Shown: positions 1-8,725, counted from the first letter of the stretch. The stretch is 64,000 nt of DNA from Rhodanobacter glycinis (GCF_900114325.1 NZ_FOSR01000006.1:1-64000), one strand, 5' to 3'. Program-made: numbers and translations. The notes: generated from the letters alone by a model not told the origin.

Positions 1-1
1 C

Positions 2-223
2 ATCGATGCGCGCAAGGCGCGCGGCAAGGGGTACGCGATGAGTCTTCAGGTACGCAAGCGCATCGAGCAGGGTTTTGGCTGGATCAAGACTGTTGGCGGG
101 CTGGACAAGTTGCCGCTGGTATCGCTGCCCAAGGTGCGTGGTTGGGTGACGTGGACGTTTGCGGCATACAACCTGATCCGACTCGGCGGCATTGGCGAGT
201 GGTGGAATCCATCGCCAACGTGA
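2..223 (+). mobile_element. 3' end of an IS5-family transposase gene (cut by window edge)
   Basis: The frame is open from base 2 to the TGA at 221-223, so the gene begins outside the window. The visible 73 residues carry the C-terminal signature of IS5-type DDE transposases: R-K-R-I-E-x-x-F-G-W-x-K-T-V-G-G, where the Glu should be the last residue of the DDE triad, followed by a hydrophobic stretch ending A-Y-N-L-I-R-L. An ATG at 38 is internal to the domain and is not a real start. Whether the element is complete cannot be judged without the upstream sequence, and no terminal repeat could be recognised downstream of the stop. Confidence 0.8.
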
Positions 224-543
224 GCCGCGACGGGAGGCGTGCGCCCGGAACCTGGAAAAGGGTCTTCACCCAAACGGACATGCACCTGCTGCGATAGAAA
301 AACTCTATCGCTGCAGCTTTGAAATCGACATTCTCAACAGCCTGCTAGAACTTGGTATCCCTGATCATCACCAGCGCAGTGATGATGTCCGGCCAGAGCT
401 CTGATCGCCTCTGCCCAACTCGCGCAGCCGAAGGCTTGCGCAGCGAATGGCAAGCAAGCCGAAGTGCCGCCAGCGCCCATCACCTGGTTTCCGCGCGAGG
501 CTGGCCAGGGCGGCTTGAGTGGTCCTTTCGCAAAATTCGCATT
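224..543. other. intergenic stretch after the transposase
   Basis: About 320 bases between the transposase stop and the Rrf2 promoter region. No convincing coding sequence, RNA gene or insertion-sequence end was found. An upstream extension of the Rrf2 frame to 352 exists but has no protein-like character. The right end of the insertion sequence should lie in the first part of this stretch. Confidence 0.5.
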
Positions 544-568
544 TCATGTGCTATCGTTTGTTACATGA
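544..568 (+). promoter_or_regulatory. inverted repeat at the Rrf2 gene start (candidate operator)
   Basis: TCATGT at 544-549 is repeated in inverse orientation as ACATGA at 563-568, the second arm covering the ATG of the Rrf2 gene. Between the arms lies TATCGT (552-557), a possible -10 box. No Shine-Dalgarno precedes the ATG, so the mRNA could be almost leaderless. Rrf2 proteins commonly autoregulate, so this is a candidate autorepression site; this is inferred. Confidence 0.4.
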
Positions 569-1017
569 GACGTGACAGCAAGCTTTCCTCCATCCTGCAT
601 GTGTTGCTGCACATGGCCCATGCCGAACGGTCGCTGACTTCCGAAGAGCTGGCCGGCTACCTGGGCACGAACCCTGCCGTGGTGCGCCGCACGCTTTCCG
701 GGCTGCGTGAACTGGGCTATGTGACATCGGTGAAGGGGCATGGCGGTGGCTGGTCGATCAGTTGTGACTTGCACGCCGTGACCTTGCGCGACATCTACGA
801 CGCGGTGGGTTCGCCCAGTGTCTTCGCCATGGGCAACCGCAGCGAACATCCCCAATGCCTGGTCGAGCAAGCCGTCAACCAAGCTCTGGATGAGGCCTTT
901 CGCGAGGCCGAAGAATTGCTGGTCCAGCGACTGGGCACCGTGACGCTGGCCGACCTCTCCCGTGACTTCAACCATCGCGCCGCGAAGATGCGAAGGAAAT
1001 CCGTCCATGACCATTGA
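565..1017 (+). CDS. Rrf2 family transcriptional regulator
   Basis: 150-residue DNA-binding regulator. The first 80 residues form the Rrf2/BadM winged helix: helix-turn-helix around S-E-E-L-A-G-Y-L-G-T-N-P-A-V-V-R-R-T-L and the wing G-Y-V-T-S-V-K-G-H-G-G-G-W. The linker holds one Cys after the wing and one in the P-Q-C-L segment, not the three-Cys cluster of IscR, so an iron-sulfur cluster is unlikely and a thiol-based or ligand-free mode (YwnA/NsrR-like subgroup) is possible. The ATG at 565 begins the conserved domain; a longer frame from 352 is not protein-like. It overlaps the next gene by 11 bases, which implies one transcript and control of the flavoenzyme. Confidence 0.85.
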   Translation: MRRDSKLSSILHVLLHMAHAERSLTSEELAGYLGTNPAVVRRTLSGLRELGYVTSVKGHGGGWSISCDLHAVTLRDIYDAVGSPSVFAMGNRSEHPQCLVEQAVNQALDEAFREAEELLVQRLGTVTLADLSRDFNHRAAKMRRKSVHDH

Positions 1018-1915
1018 AACCATGCCGAACAGCTTCGACGCCATCGTGGTCGGCGGCAGCTACGCCGGACTGTCCGCCGCCCTGATCCTGGCCCGAGCCC
1101 GCCAACGCGTGCTGGTGGTGGACGCTGGCCTGCGTCGCAATCGCTTTGCCAAGGCCGCGCACGGATTCCTGGGCCAGGACGGCCGCGCGCCCGGCGCCAT
1201 CGTTGCCGACGGCAAGGCACAACTGCTGGCTTATCCGAACGTGCAATGGCTGGACGGTGACGCCACGCGTGCCGAAGCCGCCAACGACGGCTTCATCGCG
1301 CATGTCGCCGACCGGCCGTACCACGCCAAGCGCCTGGTGCTTGCCACCGGCGTGGTCGACGAATTGCCGGAACTGGAAGGCTTGGCCGAACGCTGGGGAC
1401 GCAGTGTCTTCCACTGCCCGTATTGCCACGGCTACGAATTGAACGAAGGCCGCATCGGCATACTCGCGGTCGGCCCGCTGTCCATGCATCACGCCATGAT
1501 GCTGCCGGACTGGGGCAAGGTGACGTTCTTCACCAACGAAACCTTCGAGCCCGATGAAACGGAACGCATCGCCCTCGCCACCAAAGGCGTGATCATCGAG
1601 CCACGGCGCGTCGAACGCATCGTGGAAACCGCCACGGTCGAATTGTCCGGCGGGCAGCGCATCGCGTTCGACGGCCTGTTCACTGCCTCCCGCATCCACA
1701 TGGCCAGCCCGCTCGCCGAGCAGCTGGGCTGCGCCTTCGAGGACAGCCCGATGGGCTCGTTCATTCGCACCGACGCGATGAAGGAAACCTCCGTGCCCGG
1801 CGTCTTCGCCTGCGGCGATGCGGCGCGCATGGCTGGCAACGTCGCCCTGGCCGTGGGCGACGGCACGATGGCCGGTTTCTCCGCCCATCGTTCGATGCTT
1901 TTTCCGGCGCAGTGA
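1007..1915 (+). CDS. NAD(P)/FAD-dependent oxidoreductase, thioredoxin-reductase-like
   Basis: 302 residues with the fold of thioredoxin reductase. The N-terminal FAD loop reads V-V-G-G-S-Y-A-G-L-S-A-A. A C-P-Y-C pair sits at residues 137-140 (H-C-P-Y-C-H-G-Y-E), the position of the redox disulphide in this family, and a C-terminal V-F-A-C-G-D-A-A motif binds FAD. The second nucleotide loop (I-L-A-V-G-P-L) lacks a full GxGxxA, as in TrxB-like proteins that use another reductant. Start ATG 1007 has AAGGAAA nine bases upstream. Translational coupling to the Rrf2 gene suggests the pair responds to redox or nitrosative stress; the physiological electron acceptor is unknown. Confidence 0.88.
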   Translation: MTIETMPNSFDAIVVGGSYAGLSAALILARARQRVLVVDAGLRRNRFAKAAHGFLGQDGRAPGAIVADGKAQLLAYPNVQWLDGDATRAEAANDGFIAHVADRPYHAKRLVLATGVVDELPELEGLAERWGRSVFHCPYCHGYELNEGRIGILAVGPLSMHHAMMLPDWGKVTFFTNETFEPDETERIALATKGVIIEPRRVERIVETATVELSGGQRIAFDGLFTASRIHMASPLAEQLGCAFEDSPMGSFIRTDAMKETSVPGVFACGDAARMAGNVALAVGDGTMAGFSAHRSMLFPAQ

Positions 1916-2083
1916 ACGCCGCGAGGTCATGAATTTTCGGCTTTGCAGGCTGGCTCGGATTCCCGCACTTGTCCGCCGAACATGCAGCGTCCCACCATCA
2001 CAAGGTCGCCCGAGCAGGAATCCACGATAACGTCGGGCACTGCCGGACCAAACCCAGTCCTCATCTCCATCGTGAACCTCAAT

Positions 2084-3451
2084 ATGCATGCCTCCGCGCG
2101 ATCCAGTTGGATTTTGACGGGAATGCTCCTCTTCGCCGGCCTGCTCTGGGCGCAGCCGGGTCATGCCCGGCCGCTGCCCGACCCGGGTTTCCATGTCGTG
2201 CACTACACCGCTCGTCTCGATCCGGATTTGCCGCGCAAAACCCTTCGCGGCACCGAGACGATCAGCGTCGCCCTACTCGATGCCAATGTGCGCCAGCTCG
2301 ACTTCGATGCCGGTGAACTGACCATCGACGAGGTCAGCCTGCACGGCCGCAAGCTTTCATTCGAGAAAACCGGACACCGACTCGACATCCGGCTGGCCAG
2401 CAATCCAGCCACGAACAGACACCTCGACATCAAGGTTCGTTATCACGGTGCACCTCGTTTCGGCCTGGAATTCCATCCGCAAACGGAACAGCTCTACACG
2501 ATCTTCTCGACCAGCCAGTGGCTGGTTTGCCTGGATGCTCCGGACCAACGGGCATCGCTCGATCTGAGCGTGGCGTTGCCAAACGATTTCAAAGCCATCG
2601 CCACCGGCCGGCTGATATCGCGTCGACGACTGGGCGACCAACGCGTGCTGTATCACTGGCAACAGCAGGCTCCGGTACCGAGCTACGTCTACGGATTCGC
2701 CGCAGGAAGATTCAACGAGGCCGACGCACGGGCGAATGGCGTGGACATGCGTTTTCTCTCACGGGACATGTCGCCGGATCAGCTTCGACAGTTGTTCACC
2801 GACACCGGCGACATGCTGAAATTCTTCGGCGACCGCGCCGGCATTCCCTACCGCGACAGCTACGACCAGGCCCTGGTCACCCGCACCATCGGGCAGGAAA
2901 TGGCGGGCCTCGCACTGCTGTCGGAGGCTTACGGCCGCGATGCGCTGCAAACGCCGGCGGATGAAGACCTGATCGCCCACGAGGCGGCCCACCAATGGTG
3001 GGGCATCAAGGTCACCTGTCGCAGTTGGAGCGATTTCTGGCTCAACGAAGGCTTCGCCGATTTCATGGCGGCGGCGTATATCCAGCACCGGTTTGGCGAC
3101 GCTGCCTACCAGGCCATCGTCGAACACTGGCAGCGGAACGTGGAGGGTCTGGTGGCCTCCGGCAAGGATCACCCGCTGGTCTATGCGCACTGGGACCACC
3201 CGAGCCGGGATGATCGTGTCGTGGTTTACCAGAAGGGTGCCTACGTGCTGTACCTGCTCAGGCACGAGCTTGGCGAGCAGGCCTTCTGGAACGGCATCCG
3301 CGATTACACGCGGGCATTCCAGGGCAAGTCGGTGACGACCGCCGATTTCAAGCGCGCCATGGAGCATTCCAGCGGACGCAATCTCGATGGATTCTTCCGG
3401 CAGTGGGTGACCGGGAGCACGCCAACCGGTGCGGCCACCTCGCATTCGTGA
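2084..3451 (+). CDS. secreted short-form M1 family metallopeptidase
   Basis: 455 residues. A signal peptide (W-I-L-T-G-M-L-L-F-A-G-L-L-W-A, cut near A-R-P) points to export, which favours ATG 2084 over the upstream frame from 1943. The zinc site is complete: H299-E300-x-x-H303 followed 18 residues later by E322 (N-E-G-F-A-D-F). The exopeptidase motif GAMEN is replaced by G-Q-E-M-A-G-L-A-L. The protein ends after the catalytic domain, without the long C-terminal helical domain of aminopeptidase N (about 870 residues). It therefore belongs to short bacterial M1-like enzymes; the substrate may differ from classic aminopeptidases. A GTG at 2072 is an alternative start. Confidence 0.85.
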   Translation: MHASARSSWILTGMLLFAGLLWAQPGHARPLPDPGFHVVHYTARLDPDLPRKTLRGTETISVALLDANVRQLDFDAGELTIDEVSLHGRKLSFEKTGHRLDIRLASNPATNRHLDIKVRYHGAPRFGLEFHPQTEQLYTIFSTSQWLVCLDAPDQRASLDLSVALPNDFKAIATGRLISRRRLGDQRVLYHWQQQAPVPSYVYGFAAGRFNEADARANGVDMRFLSRDMSPDQLRQLFTDTGDMLKFFGDRAGIPYRDSYDQALVTRTIGQEMAGLALLSEAYGRDALQTPADEDLIAHEAAHQWWGIKVTCRSWSDFWLNEGFADFMAAAYIQHRFGDAAYQAIVEHWQRNVEGLVASGKDHPLVYAHWDHPSRDDRVVVYQKGAYVLYLLRHELGEQAFWNGIRDYTRAFQGKSVTTADFKRAMEHSSGRNLDGFFRQWVTGSTPTGAATSHS

Positions 3452-3665
3452 CCCTATCGAGGGAAACGAAAAGCAGCGCAGAGTCACACCATCGCCAACG
3501 CATCACCCGGGAATGCCGCGGCGTTTGCGTCCGGGCGGTCCCGAGTTCGCTCGCGGTGCGAACGGCCCCACTCCACATGGCCTATGATGGGGCAAGGCGG
3601 CAACAACGCCCCTGCCCCGGTCGATCCCTTGCCGGCCCCTCGCCGCACGTCTCCCGCACACACCC

Positions 3666-4379
3666 GTGTTGCAGGACGCACCCCTCGGATCCACCGTGCC
3701 CGGCTACGCCACCATCACTCGCACCCTCCGCCTGGGCGGGCAGGATTACCGTATCCGCTCGCTCACGGACCGTCAGCAGTTCGCCGACCCTGGCCACCAG
3801 GCGGAACGGTTGGGCATTTCATCCGCACAATGGAGTCTGTTCGGACAAGTCTGGCCGGCCGGGCGACTGCTCGCCGAAGCGATGAGCCGCCATGCCACCG
3901 GTCACAAGCGCATCCTCGAACTTGGCTGCGGCCTTGGCCTGGCCAGCCTGCTGCTGCAACGGCACGGCGCCGACATCACCGCCAGCGACATCCATCCGCT
4001 GGCCGAAGTGTTCCTGGCCTACAACGCGGCGCTGAATGACTTGCCGGCCGTGCGCTATCGCTCGCTGCGCTGGGACGAGCCGAATACCAGGCTGGGGCGC
4101 TTCGACCTCATCATCGGCAGCGACATCCTCTACGAACGCGATCACGCGGCGCTGCTCGCCGCGGTAGTGGAACACCATGCAAAACCGGACGCCGAAATAC
4201 TGATCACCGACCCCGGCCGCGGCAACAGCGCGCTGTTCACCCGCCTGATGGAAGCAGAAGGCTACGCCGTCAGCGAACAACGCAGCCCGATGGATGCCAA
4301 CGACCAGCCGCCGTTTCGCGGGCGGCTGCTGAGTTATCGGCGTTGCCCGCCACGCGCGACGGGCCGGCACCAGGCTTGA
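3666..4379 (+). CDS. class I SAM-dependent methyltransferase
   Basis: 237 residues. The SAM-binding motif I is clear (I-L-E-L-G-C-G-L-G-L-A-S), followed by the acidic residue of motif II (I-T-A-S-D-I-H-P) and the post-motif L-I-I-G-S-D-I-L-Y-E. The D-I-L-Y sequence and the small size resemble the protein lysine methyltransferase group (Methyltransf_16/METTL21-like), so a protein substrate is plausible but not shown. The start is a GTG at 3666; the residues before about 20 are poorly conserved in appearance, so a later start is possible. It stands alone between the M1 peptidase and the TonB-C-like protein. Confidence 0.75.
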   Translation: MLQDAPLGSTVPGYATITRTLRLGGQDYRIRSLTDRQQFADPGHQAERLGISSAQWSLFGQVWPAGRLLAEAMSRHATGHKRILELGCGLGLASLLLQRHGADITASDIHPLAEVFLAYNAALNDLPAVRYRSLRWDEPNTRLGRFDLIIGSDILYERDHAALLAAVVEHHAKPDAEILITDPGRGNSALFTRLMEAEGYAVSEQRSPMDANDQPPFRGRLLSYRRCPPRATGRHQA

Positions 4380-4542
4380 TCGCACGACGTGGGCGGGCAT
4401 GTCCGGTACTTGGCGTCCATGCCTTCTCCAGCGCGGGCCAGTAAACTGGCCCGACTACATCCACGGCTGGGAAATCCGCGAACATCGCCCTGCCGGCGTG
4501 CTCGTCGCCAGCCGTGAAGTCATCCAACCGGGGAATTCACAG

Positions 4543-5388
4543 ATGAAAGCCTTGCTTGCCGCCTTGTCGCTACTCGTACTGCCGGGCCTGATGCCGGCGC
4601 TTGCCCACACGCCACCGGCACAAGCCGAGGCCAGCATGCTGCTGGCCGGCAGCATCACCGTCAGCCCGCAGGGCGCAGTCCAGTCCTACACCGTGGACAA
4701 GCTGGCGACCTTGCCTGCCCCGGTGCAGCAGTTGCTGACCCAAAACGTGCCGCACTGGCGCTTCGAGCCCGTCATCGACCACGGCCACGCCGTCGCCGCG
4801 AAAGCGGCCATGCATTTGCGGATCGTCGCCACGCCGACGGACAAGGACCACTTTGCGCTGCGCATCGCCAGTCAATGGTTCGGCAATGCGGCCAACACGT
4901 ATGGACTGACCATCAAAAATCAAACGCTGCCGCATTACCCGGGACGGGAGATCAAGGAACGCGTATCCGGCACCGTCTACTTGGTGGCGCGCATCAACCG
5001 GCAAGGCAAGGTGGACCAGGTTGCCGCCGAGCAGGTCAACCTGCGCGTCAGAGGCCCCGAAATGCTGATGCGGATGTGGCGCAAGGACTTCGCCGACGCC
5101 TCGGTGCGCGCCGCGTCCCACTGGACCTACAACGTGCCTGCCAGCGGAGCGGCTGCAACGCGGCAAGCCTGGATCGTGCGCATACCGGTTTCCTACACGC
5201 TCCATGAGATGGGCAAGGCAAAAGCGCGCAGTTACGGCACCTGGACAGCCTATCTTCCCGGCCCGCGCGAAAAGATTTCATGGCTGAAGCCGGAAGCGTC
5301 CGTCCCCGGCAGCGCCGACGCACTCCCCGACAACGGCCTTTACCTGGCCGATCAGAGCCTGCACCTGATCACCACGCCGAAATCGTAA
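4543..5388 (+). CDS. exported protein with a TonB C-terminal-like domain
   Basis: 281 residues with a cleavable signal peptide (M-K-A-L-L-A-A-L-S-L-L-V-L-P-G-L, cleavage near L-A-H). Two stretches look like TonB-C repeats: residues about 35-90 and, more clearly, about 140-215 (L-P-H-Y-P-G-R-E-I, then G-T-V-Y-L-V-A-R-I-N-R-Q-G-K-V, then A-S-V-R-A-A-S-H-W-T-Y). Real TonB needs an N-terminal membrane anchor and proline-rich linker; here a signal peptide replaces the anchor and no linker is seen, so this is a periplasmic relative and not an energy transducer. Start ATG 4543 is chosen for the signal peptide. Function unknown. Confidence 0.7.
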   Translation: MKALLAALSLLVLPGLMPALAHTPPAQAEASMLLAGSITVSPQGAVQSYTVDKLATLPAPVQQLLTQNVPHWRFEPVIDHGHAVAAKAAMHLRIVATPTDKDHFALRIASQWFGNAANTYGLTIKNQTLPHYPGREIKERVSGTVYLVARINRQGKVDQVAAEQVNLRVRGPEMLMRMWRKDFADASVRAASHWTYNVPASGAAATRQAWIVRIPVSYTLHEMGKAKARSYGTWTAYLPGPREKISWLKPEASVPGSADALPDNGLYLADQSLHLITTPKS

Positions 5389-5403
5389 GCAGCACCCGCA
5401 ACC

Positions 5404-5431
5404 ATCGGGACAGCTATCGCGCTGTCCCGAT
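5404..5431 (+). terminator. strong stem-loop after the TonB-C-like gene
   Basis: ATCGGGACAGC at 5404-5414 pairs perfectly with GCTGTCCCGAT at 5421-5431 around a 6-base loop, 15 bases after the TAA of the upstream gene. The stem is GC-rich but no T-run follows, so it may act as a Rho-assisted terminator or as an RNA 3'-end stabiliser. Confidence 0.55.
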
Positions 5432-5627
5432 ATCGGCGCCGGTGAACCTCGCCCGTTGCCATGGAACCCCTGACGCCTTGCCATCGTTTCGCCCGTGGCG
5501 GCTCGACCGCGGGTGCCTTTCAGAACAGATGGCGACCTTCGCACGCGCTCGGCGAACCCGCACATTTTCCTATTGTCGACGGCATGGGATTTTGTGAATA
5601 TCGCAAGAAATTACGCAAAGGAATGTC

Positions 5628-8006
5628 ATGGAGACCTATCGGGTCAGGCTCACCGGTGAGGCGCTTCCCGGACACACCCCGGAAAGCATCGCCGAGGCGT
5701 TGCTCCGGCAGCTGAAACTGCGCCCCACCCAAGTGCAAACCATGCTGCCACCGGCCCGACGGGTGGTGAAAGCCGGCTTGAACCACGATGAAGCCGATCA
5801 CCTGCATCAGATACTTACGCTCGCGGGCCTGGCGGCACACAAGGAAAAGCAGGCTGTCACCGCCGACATTCCGTCGGCTTCGCCTGCGGCCACTTCTGCC
5901 ACCTCATCGCCCGCAGCTGCGACAGCGACGACCGCTGATCCGCTGTCCGACCTCGTCACGTCGCTTGCCAGGGGATTTCCCCGACGACGCCCCAGCCCGG
6001 GCTATGCCTTGCGACTGGTACTGGTGACGCTCTGCTGCGTGCTGATCCCGTTGCTTTATCTGGCCATGGTCACGCTGTTCGGCTACGGGCTGGTCTGGTA
6101 TCTGTGGCACGTGCACGATTTCACCAGCTTCCACGTACGCGGCTTCTGGCCCATGTTCGTGCTTTACGCGTTGCCCGGTGCGAGTGGCGCCCTCCTGCTG
6201 CTGTTCCTGCTGCGGCCGATGCTGCCGATGGGCGCTACCAGGGAACGCAGCCTGCTGCTGGACCCGGGCGAGGAACCACGCCTGTTGCAGGCCATCCATA
6301 GGCTCGCCGAAGCTATCGGCATCCGCCCGCCGGTTGCCCTGCGCCTGTCCAACGAAGTCAATGCCAGCGTGCATTTCGAAGGTGGCTGGGCCGGCTTTTT
6401 CAACGGCCGCAAGGTGCTCACCATCGGCCTGCCATTGGTCGCCGGCTTGAGCAGCCAGCAATTCCTCGGCGTACTTGCGCATGAGTTCGGCCACTTCGCG
6501 CAGCGCCTTGGCATGCGCTGCAGCTTCCTGATCAACCATGTCAACGCGTGGCTGTACCAGCGCGCCCATCGACCCGACCCGTGGGTCGAGCGACTGGAAC
6601 AATGGGCGCACGAAAACGATGAATTCGTGGTGCGCACCATAATGATCGTTACGCGTGCCGGCATCGGCGGCTCGCGATTGTTGCTGGCCGGCCTGTTCCA
6701 GTTGAGCTTTCGCCTATCGCAATCGCTGTCGCGCCAGATGGAATTCGATGCCGACCGCTACGAGGCCGTACTGGCCGGCAGCACCGCCTTTGGCGACACC
6801 GCGTTGCGCTTGCGCGCGCTGGCCCGCGCCTTCGGCGAAGTGGACAAGCGCAACGCCAGCACCTGGCGCGAGCACAAGCTGTTGCGCGACATGCCACAAG
6901 CGGTCGCTGCTCAGGTGGACGGCTACGATACGTCTGCGTGGGCCACACTCAGGCGAGGTCTCGGTTACGGCACCACCCGTTATTGGGACAGTCATCCGGC
7001 CGACCTGGAACGCATCCGCCATGCGCAATCGCTGCAGGCTCCGGGCATGTTCAGCGATGCGCGCCCCGCCGCGGTGCTGTTCGACCGTTTCGTCGAGCAT
7101 TGCCGCGACGCGACCCGCGCCTATTACCGTCTGCTGGGCGTGGACTTTCGCAATGCCGAATTGTGCGACACCGAGATCGTCACACGACTTGGCGCACAAC
7201 GCGACGACGCGCACTCGGACCTGCGCCGCTGGACCGGGCGGCAATGGCATGCGCGGCCGTGGTTACCATTACAACGCCCCTTGCCTGATGATCTGGGCAA
7301 GTTGTCCTGGCAGGCCTGCATCGACGAATTGCGCCTGCACTCGCCCGCCATCACCCAGGATTGGGCCAAGGCCGAACAGGAAGCAGGGCGACGCGCACGC
7401 ATCGCCTTCGCGGGATTGCTGGAACGCCATGGCATCCCCTTCCCTCTCAGCCGGGTGGAAGGTTTCGACGAACAACGTCATCTACCCGAGTACCAGCGGA
7501 TCATCGATTGGCAGACGCCGTCACGACAGGCCTTGTTGCGCACGGCGGGACTCTACCGACGCCGCATCGAATTGGCATTGAGAGCGGCCAACTTGCGCCA
7601 CGAGCCACTGTTCGCGCTGAGCACGCTGTACGCCGACGTGGAGTCGCTGCAGGAAGCATGGATCGTGGCCAGTCAGTTCGAAGGCACCGGCGACGTCGCG
7701 CAACACAAGGGACTGGAGCGCATCCGGCAAGACGCGATGATCGCGTGCCAGGAGCACTCGCTGCGCCTGCTGCGCAAGTGCGACGACATTCCACAGAGCC
7801 TGCTTGACGGCGACAGCATCGGCGGCTACCTGCGGCGACGCTGTCCCCGCGTGGCCCAGCCAAGCGACGGCCCGACGGAATTCGTGGCCATCGCCGGCAC
7901 ATTGCTCGACAGCCTCGGCCATGCCTACCGGCTGGCGTTTTCCTCGCTGGCCCAACGTTGTGCGCAAGCAGAGCGCGCACACGGTATCGCCGGGATCGAG
8001 AACTGA
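5628..8006 (+). CDS. M48 family metallopeptidase with extra N-terminal domain, membrane-bound
   Basis: 792 residues. Residues about 1-75 form a separate small domain (Y-R-V-R-L-T-G-E-A-L-P-G, then R-R-V-V-K-A-G-L-N-H-D-E-A, then L-T-L-A-G-L-A-A) like the short domain found in front of some zinc-ribbon or DUF membrane proteins. An Ala/Thr-rich linker and two membrane segments (about 125-160 and 170-200) follow. The catalytic H285-E286-F-G-H289 and third ligand E372 (M-E-F-D-A-D-R-Y) are the zinc site of HtpX/Ste24-type peptidases. A helix-rich region of about 400 residues follows without recognised family. Start ATG 5628 has AAAGGAA upstream. A role in membrane-protein quality control is inferred from the family only. 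Confidence 0.85.
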   Translation: METYRVRLTGEALPGHTPESIAEALLRQLKLRPTQVQTMLPPARRVVKAGLNHDEADHLHQILTLAGLAAHKEKQAVTADIPSASPAATSATSSPAAATATTADPLSDLVTSLARGFPRRRPSPGYALRLVLVTLCCVLIPLLYLAMVTLFGYGLVWYLWHVHDFTSFHVRGFWPMFVLYALPGASGALLLLFLLRPMLPMGATRERSLLLDPGEEPRLLQAIHRLAEAIGIRPPVALRLSNEVNASVHFEGGWAGFFNGRKVLTIGLPLVAGLSSQQFLGVLAHEFGHFAQRLGMRCSFLINHVNAWLYQRAHRPDPWVERLEQWAHENDEFVVRTIMIVTRAGIGGSRLLLAGLFQLSFRLSQSLSRQMEFDADRYEAVLAGSTAFGDTALRLRALARAFGEVDKRNASTWREHKLLRDMPQAVAAQVDGYDTSAWATLRRGLGYGTTRYWDSHPADLERIRHAQSLQAPGMFSDARPAAVLFDRFVEHCRDATRAYYRLLGVDFRNAELCDTEIVTRLGAQRDDAHSDLRRWTGRQWHARPWLPLQRPLPDDLGKLSWQACIDELRLHSPAITQDWAKAEQEAGRRARIAFAGLLERHGIPFPLSRVEGFDEQRHLPEYQRIIDWQTPSRQALLRTAGLYRRRIELALRAANLRHEPLFALSTLYADVESLQEAWIVASQFEGTGDVAQHKGLERIRQDAMIACQEHSLRLLRKCDDIPQSLLDGDSIGGYLRRRCPRVAQPSDGPTEFVAIAGTLLDSLGHAYRLAFSSLAQRCAQAERAHGIAGIEN

Positions 8007-8042
8007 GCTCCATCGCCAGCCATGCTGGCCATGCTCGTAAAT

Positions 8043-8061
8043 GATAACGAATATCATTATC
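8043..8061. promoter_or_regulatory. Fur box
   Basis: GATAACGAATATCATTATC matches the 19-bp Fur consensus GATAATGATAATCATTATC at 16 of 19 positions and lies 35 bases before the ATG of the DUF4405 gene. The surrounding bases extend the symmetry on both sides. This is a direct reading; repression by iron-loaded Fur is the expected consequence. Confidence 0.85.
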
Positions 8062-8095
8062 ATGACTGGAGCCTTTTTATCGATAGCAAACCGAC

Positions 8096-8617
8096 ATGAC
8101 CTTCAGCCACTTCATGCACCGCTACGGCACGCCGTTGACAGCCGGCCTGTTCGCCGTCTCCACCGTTTCGGGCGTCGCGCTTTTCTTCCACTGGGCGCCA
8201 CGGACTTTTCACGCCATGCACGAGTGGCTGAGCCTGTTGCTGCTGGCGCCCTTCGTCCTGCACCTGTGGAAAAACTGGAAGCCGCTGCTGGCATACGCCA
8301 AGCGCAAGACCTTGTTCATCCCGCTGGCGCTGTCGCTGTTGGTGGCCGTGCCATTTGCGCTGACTGCCGGCAAGGGCCGCGGCGGCAACCCGGCTTTCCA
8401 GACCGTGGCCTTGATGACCGAGGCAAGCGTGGCCGACCTGGCACCCGTGTTCCATGCAACGCCCGACGCCCTGCTGCAACATCTGCAGAAACGTGGCTAC
8501 AAGGTCGCCTCTCCCCATGATTCGGTAACGACGATTGCCACCGCCTCCGCCGTGCCCGCGACCGAAGTCCTGTACGCGATGATGCCGGCACAACGCAACG
8601 CCGCCACAAAGCAGTGA
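8096..8617 (+). CDS. DUF4405 family membrane protein, probably iron-regulated
   Basis: 173 residues. Three hydrophobic segments are seen: about 12-32, 42-60 and 70-90. Histidines flank and lie within the first two (F-F-H-W-A-P, T-F-H-A-M-H-E-W, V-L-H-L-W-K-N-W), the arrangement expected for a small haem-binding cytochrome-b-like four-helix relative, to which DUF4405 is thought to be related. The soluble C-terminal half (about 95-173) is unassigned; its V-A-D-L-A-P-V-F-H-A-T-P-D-A-L-L-Q-H-L-Q-K-R-G segment resembles small periplasmic recognition helices. The Fur box in its promoter suggests induction in iron starvation, perhaps in ferric reduction. This role is inferred. Confidence 0.75.
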   Translation: MTFSHFMHRYGTPLTAGLFAVSTVSGVALFFHWAPRTFHAMHEWLSLLLLAPFVLHLWKNWKPLLAYAKRKTLFIPLALSLLVAVPFALTAGKGRGGNPAFQTVALMTEASVADLAPVFHATPDALLQHLQKRGYKVASPHDSVTTIATASAVPATEVLYAMMPAQRNAATKQ

Positions 8618-8647
8618 GCACCGATGAAAGATCCGCACCCATCAAGT

Positions 8648-8725
8648 GCAGGAGCCCGCTCGCGGGCGATGCTTTTACCTTCAACAGGTATCAGAACAGA
8701 GCATTGCCCGCGGGCGGTCACCTAC
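8648..8725. repeat. REP-like inverted pair (GGAGCCCGCTCGCGGGCGAT type)
   Basis: The left unit (8648-8672) contains GGAGCCCGCTCGCGGGCGAT with an internal GCCCGC/GCGGGC stem. The right unit (8699-8725) is an imperfect inverse copy around TTGCCCGCGGGCGGTCACC. The pair begins 31 bases after the DUF4405 stop, as expected for REP/BIME elements at gene 3' ends. The first stem followed by GATGCTTTTA could also act as a weak terminator. Confidence 0.6.

Noticed and set aside
968-2203. 411-codon open frame on the minus strand opposite the thioredoxin-reductase-like gene
   Set aside because: His/Gly/Arg-rich shadow of a high-GC gene; no domain, no ribosome site, fully opposite a well-supported gene.
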